A model generated the notes under the pieces. It saw only the letters and a program-made list of their open reading frames with translations. It did not search any database and was not told where the DNA came from. Below, piece by piece: positions 47,110 to 57,882 of a DNA stretch of 64,000 bases. This stretch comes from Clonostachys chloroleuca. Its lineage: Eukaryota; Ascomycota; Sordariomycetes; Hypocreales; Bionectriaceae. Position 1 is the stretch's first letter. Each line of letters opens with the position of its first letter. The stretch spans positions 14,260,001 to 14,324,000 of the forward strand of contig JBANAY010000003.1 in the NCBI GenBank assembly GCA_037952775.1. The letters run 5' to 3'. A program made the translations under genes and the position numbers.

Positions 47110-50100
47110 ATTCTTATACTGAACTATTATATATAATTTATACTATAGATAATAGTTATATCTAATTATTTTATTTATAATTAATATATATTTATAGATA
47201 TTATTCTAATATTTAATTTAAATATTCTATTTATCTATTACTTTAGGAATAGTATACTATTAAAAGCTTATATTTAGTACCTATTTATACTATAAGTAAT
47301 TACTAAAATTTAAAGATAAATATTATTCTTCTATCTAAGATTATCTCCTTAGGTAATCTATAGTAACTAACTATATATTATAGGAATTAGTATATAAGAT
47401 CTTCTATAGAGCTTACTTCCTTATATAGAATAAAGTATCTATATTTTATAAGTCTATTAATAATAACTAGAATACTATTATACTATACTCCTATTATTAA
47501 TTCTATTAATAATAGTAGCTTAATAATATAGTTAAAAGATATTAATTACTATAGTTATTCTAGTACTAAAACTAGTTTAAGTTCTTTATAGGATTTATAT
47601 CTTAAAAATTTAATTTATATATAAGTATTATATTCTAAGACTATAGTTTATATATCTTTTTATAGACTAGGGTAATTATAATATTATCTTATTCTATTAA
47701 ATATCTTCTTAACTCTTTAGTATCCTAAGAGTAGGTACTTATAGATTTCTTTAATAAGTACTATTCTTATATCTTACTATAGTATTCTTATATCTAGTAT
47801 AGTATCTATCTGGACTTTTATATATACTATTTCTCTTAATATAGTATCTAAAGTTTATTATACTAAATACTCTTTATTATTTATTAAAAATAGTTATCTA
47901 TTAGTTTTTAAAATTATTTATTTATACTTAGGTTTATAGCTAAGAGTATTAGCTTATTTGTTTTCTAATCCTTTTTAATATATAATTTTATAATTAAACT
48001 TAGATAAATATTTAGTATAGTATATTTATTACTTATTAAGTTATTATATTATAGTAAAATACTAAATATTCTTATAATCTGTATATACTTTAACCTTATA
48101 TTATATTCCTAAATAGTAGTATTTAAATTCTTTAAATATATATATAATAGCTATAAATTCTTTATTATAGATAGAGTAGTTAAGTTCTATACTATATAGC
48201 TTCTTTAAGTAAAAGGCTACAGGGTATAGTTTCTTTTTATTATCTCTTTAGCTGATTTATATACTAATTATAAAGTCTGAGGTATTAGTTTTAAGTTCTA
48301 CTTCTCTTACAGGGTTAAATATCTATAGTATAGGTTCTAAAAGTATATATTCCTTAATTTTAATAAATACTTAGTATTATTTATTATTCTATTAGAATTC
48401 TATTCCTTTCCTTATAATCTTATATATAGAAGTAACTTTTCTTAGGTTCTACTAGAAAATTTATATTCTATAGTTTTTATAGTACCTTATATATATAATC
48501 CTTATATATTTCTAAATTATTAGAAAATATTAAAATATTATTAAGATAAATAACTATAAAGATATTAAGATACTCCCTAAGTACCTAATTAATTATTTAT
48601 TAGAATATTATAGGTATATTTATTAGTCTAAAAAGTATAATAAGGTACTTATAGAGACTAAACTTTATTTTAAATACTATTTTCTATTTATCTTCTTCCT
48701 TAATTTATATTAGATTATAAGCTCCCTTTAGATCTAGTATAGTAAACTACTATTTATTCTATAACTAATCTCTAAGTTCTATAATTAGCAGTAAGAGTAT
48801 TCTATCTTTATATATAATTTTATTTAGTTATTAGTAATTAATAACTAAACAGAGTTTATTATTCTTTTTTAGTATAAATATTACAGAGTATTCTATAGAT
48901 AAAGTTAATAGTTATATATAGCCTTTTACTAATATATTATTAATATATTTATAGAGTATTTATAACTAAGGTTCTATAAGGTTATATAGTTTATAAAAAT
49001 CTAGTTCTCCTCTTTTAATAATAGAGATTTTATAATCCTACTAACTATATTATAGTAATTCTATTTTAAGTATTTCTTAGAATAGTTTATTAAAATATCT
49101 ATATTTATTAGATATATTCTTAAGTTACTAGCTTTATTCTAATTATTAGTATTTATACTATATATCTAATTCCTAATTCTATTATACCTTTTGTTTATTT
49201 ATTATTCAGCTCTATTTTTAGATTTAATTCTATTAATAGGTTCTATTAGCAGTTTTTCTATTTCTTTCTGCTATTAGCTATATTTAAGTTTATATTCTTA
49301 CTATTATTTTTCTATTAATTAGTTCTAATTAATTAGTACTAAAAATATATCTAGAGATTATTCTTACTTCTATATTTAATCTAAGACTTATATTACCTAT
49401 CTTAGTTCTTATTATAATAGTTTTTATTTTATACCAGGTTATAGTACTATTAAGGCTATAACTACTATATCTACTTATTATTATAAGTTATTATCTGGGT
49501 TTTTTATAGTAGTACTTCTAGTTATTAAGGAGTTATTTTATTTTTCTAATATCTAATAAAATTTTAATTTCTATTAATTCTAATATAGGTTTATAAGGGT
49601 ATTCTTCTACTCTATATAGCTAGTAAACTAATCTATTAGTAGGTTTATATCTTATAACTATACTAGTTCTAATATAATATTATAGGATTTTAATAGTATT
49701 AAGTTATATATAATATTAAATTCCTTTCCCTAGATCTTAATTATAAGATAATCAGTCTTAGAGTTAATAATTCTATTATTATATTTAAATTATATCCTAT
49801 CTAGGCTTAATATATTATAAGGTTCTTCCTTCTTCTTCTATAGTAGGCAGAGTTAGTTAATTACTACTAGTAAGATATAATTTATCTATACTCTATAGTC
49901 TATCTAAGCTATAAGCTAGTTCCCCTTAATCTTAATATCTATAAGGATATTAAGCAAGCTTCCTATTTTAATTATTTCTAGGGTTCTCTATTTTCTACTA
50001 TACTATAGCTCTATTATAGATAGTTTATATTATCTTTTACCTAGTTAATTTATTCTTTTATATTCTTATTAGTTTTATCTTTATTAAGCTAGTTTCCTAT

Positions 50101-52127
50101 TAAGGTTCAGATTCTTTTCTATTCTTTAATTTTAGCTTTTATTTCTTTATTAGTCTATATTTTATCTTCTTCCTTAATTATCTATTTCTATCTATAGAAT
50201 CTATATATTTCTTCCTCCTATTTCTAGACTTACTTAAGATACTTCTTTATATAGTTAGTATTATTATTAGTATCCCTTATAATTTATAATACTTCTTTCT
50301 TATTATCTAGGTAATTTATATAGTTCTAATTATAATATTATTTAATATAATTACTATATTTATAAGCGGTATATACTTTATTTTCCTTTTACTTATACTA
50401 GAGTTTAATCTTAGAGTTCTAGTAGATTTTATATTTAGGGTCTTAATATAATTTAATATATTATCCCTCTATATTATACTTATAGAGATATTCTTCTAAG
50501 TCTTTTTCTAAAATAGTATATAATTTAACTAATAATTATTTTATTATAAAGTATTAAGTTTATACTATAGTATATCTTAGTAGTATTATACTAGCTATAT
50601 ATAGAAAGGTATTAAAATTAATCTTCTTTTACTAATATAATAAATATTTATAATTATAGTATATAATCTATAATTCTTTAAAATAATCTTCCTTTAAAAT
50701 ATTCTTTTAGTATTCTAATATTTATAAGTTTCTTAGGTTTTTAATAATATCTACTAGTTATCTCCTATAGACTACTAGCTAATTATTATTATTAGGGTTT
50801 TATTCCTAGATAATTAGTTAATAATAGGTATATACCTTATTATATTCTATAGTTATTCAGTCTTTTACTTTCTAATAATATTCCTAGTTATATATTAAGT
50901 ATAAAGTAAAGTTATTCTTATAGTAGAATACTACTTTATACTTAGTTATTAGTCTATATTTATAGATATTCCCTTATTTCTTATATTTTTCTTTAAGCTT
51001 CTTAAATTCCTTTTTAACTCTTTTCTAGTTATTCTTAGTAAGGTTTTATTTCTATTTCTTATTTTTACTTAAAACTTAAGTATAAATTAGTACTAGGATT
51101 AGACTGAATCTAGGGATTATAAGATTATTAGGTATCCTTTATAGAGTAGTTCTTTATATTATATCTAGAATCTTAATCTTTTTATTAGTTTTCTTAACTA
51201 CTTTTAATTACTTTTTATTTTTCTTAGTAGGTTTCTACTCCTTCTGCTTTTTTAGCTTTAGATATTAAAGTAAAATATATCTAACCTTATTATAATTATA
51301 ATATTTATATTTTTCTATAGCTCCTAGCTCTATAAGTTCTAAATATATTCTAGATACTATAGATAGTAGTAGGGCTTATTATACTCTATAGTTAGATCTA
51401 TTACTAGTTTTAATATAGTTCTAACTACTTTATCCTTTTTCTTTCTATAGTTTCTATTTATAGATATAGTTATTAATTTATACTACTATAGCTATATACT
51501 TAATTAAGTTATCTAGTTTATCTATTTTAAAGAGTTAGTTCTTAACTTTATTCTTAAATCTATTATAGAATATAAACTTAAGGGGTCTATTATCCTAGTC
51601 TAAACAGAATATAATTTCTCAGAACTTAGTAGTATAGCTTAAGATAGCTTTAGTTTATTAAAGATTCTTAAGCTCCTTAATTACTTATTATTAATAATTA
51701 ACTTTTCTAAAGACTCCAGTAAGTATAATAATAAAGTTATTATAGCTTATAAGGATATTAATTATTATCTAATCTCTATCTTCTAATTTAGCTTTATTTT
51801 TATACTAATTATAGAGAAATACCTAGAACTATTATCCTATAGTACTAGTAAAGTATATTCCTATAAACCTGACTTTATCCTTATCTTCTTTAAGTTTTAT
51901 CAGGAAGAATTTAAAGTAAGCCTAGAGTTAGATTTTAAATATATCTAATTCTTAGATATCTCCAGCAAAGGGTCCTAGTAGTATTAGGCGAATAATCTCT
52001 CCCTGATCCTTCTAATACTTCTTTTTAAGACCTTTAATATATAGTATAAGGTATTTAATTATCTACTAAGCAGTTGGTCCCTTAGGAGTATTATTCTGCT
52101 GGGCAGGAGTTCCTGGAGTAGTTATAA
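47110..52127 (-). pseudogene. A3 gag and most of pol (RIP-mutated)
   Basis: Collinear with A1 8240-13450 on the opposite strand. The start reads ATA-ACTACTCCAGG where A1 has ATG-ACTACTCCAGG, so even the initiator is lost (G to A). Reverse-transcriptase and integrase blocks recognised in A1 are seen in reverse, for example the TAGATAA region near 48545 matching YLDD and the ATCTAAGATTATCTCC block near 47340 matching LDRG. Interrupted at 47110 by element B. Confidence 0.78.
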
Positions 52128-52178
52128 TATCTTTTCATTATTGTACAGCAGCCAAGACAAGGTAATCAGCTGAACAAG

Positions 52179-52189
52179 AGTTATCAATA
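52179..52189 (-). promoter_or_regulatory. Primer-binding site of A3 (self-priming type)
   Basis: On the minus strand TATTGATAACT directly follows the 5' LTR. It is perfectly complementary to AGTTATCAATA inside that LTR, over 11 nt. Confidence 0.65.
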
Positions 52190-52566
52190 TATAACGGTTA
52201 GGTTGACTTACACTGGACAGGGTCTAGGGTAGGTCGGGGTTAAACCAATCAGAGTGTTATTCTGAGTAGCGCGATCAGGTTATCATATAGCTGTATAATA
52301 CGAGTCACTGTCAATATACGAGTATTGTGGAGCTAGTTCCAATAGATATATAGACGATATTATTGATAACTGTCTGAAAGAGTATTCTATCTAATGAAAT
52401 GAATGTGCATATATACTAGGGGCTCACGATAGCTCACTGGTGATCTAGAGTGAGTTTAGCTGAGGATCGTTCAGGCTCACTGACGATCCGGAGTGATCCA
52501 TCTCTTATTAGTAGAAAAGGTAGGGTATGCTACGTGATATGGTAGGCATATGCTTTGTTCGTAACA
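52190..52566 (-). repeat. 5' LTR of A3
   Basis: 377 bp; plus reading TATAACGGTTAGG ... TTTGTTCGTAACA. Largely unmutated. The R/U5 half matches A1, but the U3 half (about 52400-52552) does not: it carries a different set of motifs (CAGTGAGC, GATCGTCAGTGAGC, GATCACTCC). TATTGATAACT at 52361-52371 is the complement of the self-primer. Confidence 0.93.
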
Positions 52567-53559
52567 AGGCAGGATTCCTACCTGGTATTATCAATATTTT
52601 ATCTGGATTTAGCTGTATTACTGGAGCAGCTATTTCTAGCTATATAGATATAGATAAAATCGCCTTTACAGGATCTACTGTAGCTGGCTGTATAATTATA
52701 AGGGTAGCTGCTGATAGTAACTTAAAGAAGGTTATACTAGAGCTGGGTAGAAAGTTACCTAATATTATTTTTAATAATACTAATTCTGATAAAGCTATTT
52801 TATAGGCTAATTTCAGTATCTTCTTCAACTATAGTCAGTATTACTCTACTGGGTCCTGCCTACTAGCCCAGGAAGAAATTTATACTAAGTTTATTACTTA
52901 TTTTAAGGAATATACAGCTGATAATAAGTTAGGTAACTCTTTCAATAAGGACACCTATTAAGGTCTATAAATCTTATAAGTCTAACTTGATCAAATTATA
53001 GATTATATTAAATCTGGTAAGAAGGAGGGGGCTATAGTAGCTACTAGTGGTAGCTGTTATAGCTCCGAGGGATACTTTTATCCAACTAACCATATTTATA
53101 AATATCACCTCCACTATAAGGATTACTCGAGAGGATATATTTAGACCTGTAGTTATAATCCAGAAGTTCAAGGACAAGGCCGAGGCGATTAAGATTGGGA
53201 ACAATACAGCTTATAGTATGTACCTCCGGAGTTAGCATTACAATCTCTCTCCCCAAGTTAACTTATAACTACAGGACTTGCTGGAGCTATCTTCACGCAG
53301 AATGTGAAGACAGCTGTCCGTATATCAAATGCTCTAGGAGCCGGGTATATGTCTTATCCTTCTCCAATGTCTGCACTTTTCACCAACCATCTTTCGAAGC
53401 ACCGTATGGATTAATAGTTATGGTAATCTATCCTATCAAGCGCCTTTTGGAGGCTTCAAAGAGTCGGGTATCGGCCGCGAGTTAGGTAGCTATGTACTGG
53501 AGAATTATACGCAGATCAAGACAGTGCGCCACAATCTGGATGATTCTGGAGCTTTTTAG
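52567..53559 (+). pseudogene. Aldehyde dehydrogenase, C-terminal half, RIP-damaged at its 5' side
   Basis: Continues the fragment at 35263 with GFLPGIINILSGF, then IDKIAFTGSTVAG (the FTGST cofactor motif). LKKVILELGRKLPNIIF follows, where the family has ELGGK and the catalytic Glu. Around the usual FF..GQCC..G block the text reads YSQYYSTGSCLLAQEEIY. Five or more stops lie between 52803 and 53230. Beyond 53260 the sequence becomes clean: [26 protein letters not shown], a 55-nt intron (53345-53399) with intact GT/AG, then [40 protein letters not shown] and a stop at 53557-53559. Such enzymes oxidise aldehydes to acids with NAD(P)+. Substrate not inferable. Inactive. Confidence 0.9.
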
Positions 53560-54404
53560 GTGTCACTGTGTCCTATCATGCTTTTTGTAAAAGGGGCATA
53601 AAGCGTGTTCTGAGGTAGAGCATACATTCCATAATAACAAATGGTCAAGATCATCCTGTTCAACCGCCTGAATTCATGATTACATTCCAGCGTTAACTTA
53701 ATTTGCACTAAATCAGATGTAGTTCAGCCTGACCAGGTTTTCCAAATTGCAAATAGAACAACAATGCGGAGTGAGGCGTGCTGTGCGTCTGTCGAGATCC
53801 CGATATTGCGTATCGTTGGTAGATCACGAGTTCATCGAGGGAAACAGCTCGTTTTTTTACACCTTTGAGGGGCCGCTAATGGCCTGTAAAGTCATACACA
53901 TCTATTGATGGCCGAGGCTACGGGGTTCGGCTAGGGGGAACAGCAGGGGTTTAAACGCTCTCGTCTCCGCACTACAAGGTCAAAAGCATAAGTAGTAACA
54001 TAAAGCCCCCTGAATGACCCATTCTTTATCCCTGTATTACAGTGCTCAGAGCCTAAATTATTAGGTAGCAAAGTATTCTACTATCCTATTAATAGAGGAT
54101 TTCCTTATCTACATCTTTTCTATGTCTTATCCCTTGTAGATAAAGTTACTAGCCACAATTTCGCTCTTGTGGCGCTGGATCAGGACTTGAGTGGACTGTA
54201 TTATTCGCACTTATTAACTGTGACGGCCCCATATTTAGTGGGGCTTTATGCCACTACCTAAGCCTCTGACCTGTACCTCCATCTCTTATCTCTCGCCTCC
54301 CTTCTTCACTACTCTTCTCTCCAAATACTCTTCTCTCCAAATACATTCTGCACGAGCCAATCATTGATCAAGATGCTTAGTTGATGATCTACTGTTTATG
54401 GAGT
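53560..54404. other. Intergenic, no gene
   Basis: Normal-GC sequence. A 16-bp direct repeat ACTCTTCTCTCCAAAT lies at about 54312-54343. The block TGTGACGGCCCC at 54219 resembles an LTR start but has no partner end. Confidence 0.4.
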
Positions 54405-55375
54405 CTAAGCTTTACCCGCTGAATCAAATACCTCGACCATCAGTCTCTCTACCCCCTTCGAGTGTTCCTCGACGATCTCTACCTGTAGCATAGTTAATTC
54501 GACCTTATTACAGTTCTCTGCAATATACTTGTAATATCTATTTCTGATATTCCGGTTCTGATTGACCTTGACCATCCCTCGTGCCATTCCCACCTGAACT
54601 ATCTTGTCTGACAGCCGATGAGTACCATGAAGGACCAGCGGCGTCGCATCGCCAGGAGCTGCGTGGATCTTCTCCAATCTGTCCAGCCTCCAGTGCTTCT
54701 CTACACCACCGGCAGGATAATATCCGTGGATGTTACCAAAGCTCGGGGCCAGGAAGTGGACGCCCGTCTTCTTGACAATGTCAGTAGCCATGTCGGGATC
54801 GGTGAAGACGCTCTCGAGGTCAATCGTCGGCAGGCCGTCCTCTCATCCCTCCGTCCTCCCCAGCTCAGCCTCAACTGTGATCCCCTTGCCCTTGGCTCTG
54901 TCCACTACTGATTTAACGTATTTGATATCGCCCTCCTCGTCGTACATCGACCCATCCACCATGATAGAGTCGAATGCACACTCTAGTGCCAGATCCGCAT
55001 CGCTCGGCTTCAAGCAGTGGTCGAGGTGGACAGATACAGGGACCGAAGCGGCGTGCGCAACCTCGGCTGCGTACTTGATAAAGGCAGGGTTATGGAAGTA
55101 CAAGGTCCAGGGGAAGAATTGGATCATGGCTGGGGAGCGACATCTCTCCGCCGCCTTGATAACTGCAAGGACACCTTCTGTGTTATATCTGCCATTTTGC
55201 AACATCAGCTTGCGTCATCTCTTTCCAAGACTCACACAATGGACGGCAAACTAAAGGGGGGTATCTAAGATGAGGAGATAAGACTTACACACAGAACCCG
55301 CCAACTGCATATCCACCCTTGCGGGTATTGTAGATAATCTGCTACGTTCGGTTGTTTTCGGGATAGGAAGCTATT
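54405..55375 (-). pseudogene. Class II fructose/ketose-bisphosphate aldolase, broken
   Basis: Two exons on the minus strand joined by a 100-nt intron (55288-55189, GTAAGTC to GGCAG) that rejoins GGFCVYNTEGVLAVIKAAE in frame. The zinc-binding HLDHC (...PVSVHLDHCLKPSDADLAL) and AFDSIMVDGSMYDEE are followed by ITVEAELGRTEG, a TGA at 54843-54845, and DGLPTIDLESVFTDPDMA. APSFGNIHGYYP and LVLHGTHRLSD (second metal His and the active-site loop) are also present. The C-terminus is complete, ending DSAGKA. The start is ATA where ATG is expected (ASYPENNRT follows), and a TAG interrupts soon after. Length would be about 290 residues, normal for this class. It would cleave a ketose bisphosphate to dihydroxyacetone phosphate plus an aldehyde in the cytosol. 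Divergent to the dihydroxyacetone kinase relic, 530 bp away. Confidence 0.88.
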
Positions 55376-55904
55376 CTAAAGATTTATATCTCAAAAAAAT
55401 ATAGATACTATTTGTTTATGAGAATATTAACTAGTAAAACGATCCTTACCCTGGCCTTTTTAATTATACGGCTATATCAGATATCCATCTTAACAGACCC
55501 ACGGATAATAAAGCCACAGATGATAACTCGGCTGGAGTAAATGCTGATCTGAATTATATTCCTCAAGTCTATAAAGAGGGCGATGACGCTAATTCCGATT
55601 GTGCTAAAAGGTGGAATTCCGGTGGCCAGAATTCTGTCGCCCTCCTTTTTCGATACTAGTGGACCAACCGCAGGACTGCGAACGAACCCTAGGGCGATGA
55701 CTAACTTGAGGGAAATTGCGCTCTGCTCGCTACGGAATGGATCTAAGACGTGATAGAAAAGTATCTAGCCCGCCAGGTCTCCGGAGATCCGGGGACAGCT
55801 TCAAAGATATGGAGGTATATGCATAAAATACCCCAGATGTAACCAGCTTCACAGTAGCTTGGAAGAGTGAGAGAGAGAAACCACTGCAACCTACCCCCAA
55901 AGAG
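55376..55904. promoter_or_regulatory. Divergent intergenic region between aldolase and dihydroxyacetone kinase relics
   Basis: About 530 bp between the two start regions; presumably a shared promoter region once. No specific binding site was identified. The part next to the aldolase is AT-rich. Confidence 0.4.
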
Positions 55905-57882
55905 ATGTCAGCAAAATACTTTGTCAATGGCAGCCCTGCCGAACTTGTGGCAGACGCCCTCGAGAGCCTCACCCATCTACGCAGCCTCACCCATCTACGC
56001 CCGGGCATACAGTTTGATAAGCAGCACAAGAGTATGAGCCCACTCTCCCTATCCCAAACCCCATCCACTGTAATCCAAAGCAAAAAAGCGCGAAGACTCA
56101 GCAATTATTGACAGTTAGTTCGTAGTCGTCTACTCAACCCTTCACGACCCCTCAAAGCATGTCGCCCTCGTCTCTGGCGGCGGCGCCGCCCACGAACCCG
56201 CTCACGCCATGTATGTCGGGCCCGGCATGCTAAGCGCCGCCGTCTCGGGCAACATCTTTGCATCGCCGAGTGTAAGCCAAATATACAACTGCATCCGCAA
56301 CGCCAACGGCGCTGCCGGGACCATCCTCGTTGTCAAGAACAACACCAGGGACATCTTCCACTTCCACCAGGCGGCCCAGAAGCTCCGGGCCGAGCTAGGA
56401 ATCAAGGTCGAAGTAGTTGTTATCGGCGACGATGTTTCTCTTCAGAGGAGCAAGGCTGGAAAGGTGGGAAGGCAAGGGTTGGCCAGAACGGTGCTGATGC
56501 ACAAGATCCTGGGTGCTGCTTCGGCGGCTGGCAGGTCTCTTGAGGCGTGCGTGGAACTGTCAGACAAGGTCAACGCCGGTCTGGCCACGGTTGGCGCTTC
56601 GCTGGACCATGTGAATATTCCTGGTCAAAAGGCGGATGCTCAAATCTACCTTGCCGCAGATGAGTTTGAATTAGGCATGGGTATCCATAATGAGCCTGGA
56701 GCTGAATTGCTCAAGCCGAAGCCAGAACTTAATGATTTGCTTGACAAAATGCTCGGCTATCTCCTGGATGCCAACGACTCGGAGCGAAGTTAGGTGAATA
56801 TTGCAGCATCTGATGATATAGTTCTGGTGGTGAACAATCTTGGGTCGCTGTTCGTCCTTGAGTTGAGTATTATTACAACCAACACCACTCGACGTTTAGG
56901 TATAATATGGAAAGATTCACAATATTTAAGGGCAGTCTAGACTAACTATTCATAGGTACTCAAGGGATAAAGCCTGTTAGAACATACAGCGGAACTTTCA
57001 TAGCAAGCTTGAATGGGCCAGGCTTTAGCATCACGCTTCTCAAGGCAGATTGGGAGCTTTTGCGATACCTGGATGTTCCTACGTCAGCGGCTGGCTGGCC
57101 TATTGCTTATATTTCCCCCGATGGAAGAAATGCAACTGGAAGAGTGATCGATACTCAGTCGACCGCTACAAAGGGTGAGAAAGGGGTCATAAGTTCGTCA
57201 AGCGCGAAGGGTAAGCCATCTACCTCCCTAACAAGGCACAAGGCATTTTAGAGATGTTTACTGATAGCCGTTCTTTTCCACTTGATGGAAAGCTGCTGCG
57301 GTCTGTGATCAGCAGCGCCTGCCAGTCGGCGATTGCCGCCGAGCCATCCATTACCAAGGCTGACACAATTGTTGGTGACGGCGATTGTGGCCTGACCCTT
57401 AAGCGTGGTAGTAAAGCGGTATTGAAACCAGTAGAAGACGCCTCGTCCTCTGGAGATAACGTTCTGGACTTGATGATTAAGATCGCCTACGAAGTAGAAG
57501 GAAATATGGATGGTACTTCAGGAGCCATCTATGCTTTGTTTTCAGCGGCCTTACTGCTAAGCTGAGAGAGCTGGACAATTCTGTGACAATGGGATTGCAA
57601 GAATGGGCCACGGTTGCTCTTGGGGGATTGGAGACTATCCAAAAGGTTACGCCCGCTCGATCCGGCGACCGAACTCTGATGGATGCTCTTGAGCCATTTG
57701 TTTACTCATTGAAAGACGGTATTGAGCAGGGATTGCAGGCAGCAAGGAAGGCATCTGACTCAACTAAGGGCCTGCAGCCGGCATATAGAAGGGCAGTATA
57801 CGTGAAGCAGGTGCCAGACCCAGGAGCTATAGGTATATTGGCCATTATAGAGGGTATTTCGGGAGGCCTGGCTTACAGTTGA
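55905..57882 (+). pseudogene. Dihydroxyacetone kinase (DAK1 + DAK2 domains), broken
   Basis: ATG 55905 starts MSAKYFVNGSPAELVADALE. An intron with a GTATGAG donor follows, but its phase does not fit the next exon (one base too many). DAK1 continues VALVSGGGAAHEPAHAMYVG, with the His that covalently binds dihydroxyacetone in GHEPAH-type motifs. NIFASPSVSQIYNCIR and ILVVKNNTRDIFHF come next, then DDIVLVVNNLGS after a stop at 56791-56793, and RTYSGTFIASLNGPGFSITL. DAK2 follows in another frame: TIVGDGDCGLTLKRG (ATP/Mg loop), NMDGTSGAIYALFSAAL, a frameshift near 57555, RSGDRTLMDALEPF and VPDPGAIGILAI. All parts of the normal about 590-residue enzyme are present, so loss was by small mutations. 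It would phosphorylate dihydroxyacetone with ATP to DHAP. Expected partner: the divergent aldolase. Confidence 0.9.

Larger units (their letters stand above)
35299..52566 (-). mobile_element. Ty3 chromovirus A3 on the minus strand, itself split by element B
   Basis: LTRs at 35299-35675 (3') and 52190-52566 (5'), 377 bp each, with AGGCA duplications. Without B (37128-47104) and its 5-bp duplication the element is about 7.29 kb, close to A1's 7,377 bp. Gag and most of pol lie at about 52127-47110, and the end of pol with the chromodomain at 37122-36560. The 5' LTR and the first about 100 internal bases are almost unmutated; the rest is saturated with RIP changes. The host target is the aldehyde dehydrogenase coding sequence. 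Confidence 0.93.

Noticed and set aside
52527..52805. 92-codon frame starting MLRDMVGICFVRNKAGFLPG
   Set aside because: The first residues come from the A3 LTR and the rest is the RIP-damaged ALDH exon; the fusion is a by-product of the insertion.
52640..53204. Minus-strand frames of 62 and 76 codons over ALDH
   Set aside because: They are antisense shadows of the ALDH coding sequence.
54219..54260. TGTGACGGCCCC block considered as another LTR end
   Set aside because: No matching end, no duplication and no similarity to the family A LTR beyond the first eight bases.
54581..55268. Plus-strand frames up to 174 codons over the aldolase
   Set aside because: Antisense to a clear aldolase; their translations are low-pattern Ser/Pro/Arg text.
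55730..56104. 124-codon minus frame over the kinase N-terminus
   Set aside because: Antisense to recognised DAK1 sequence.
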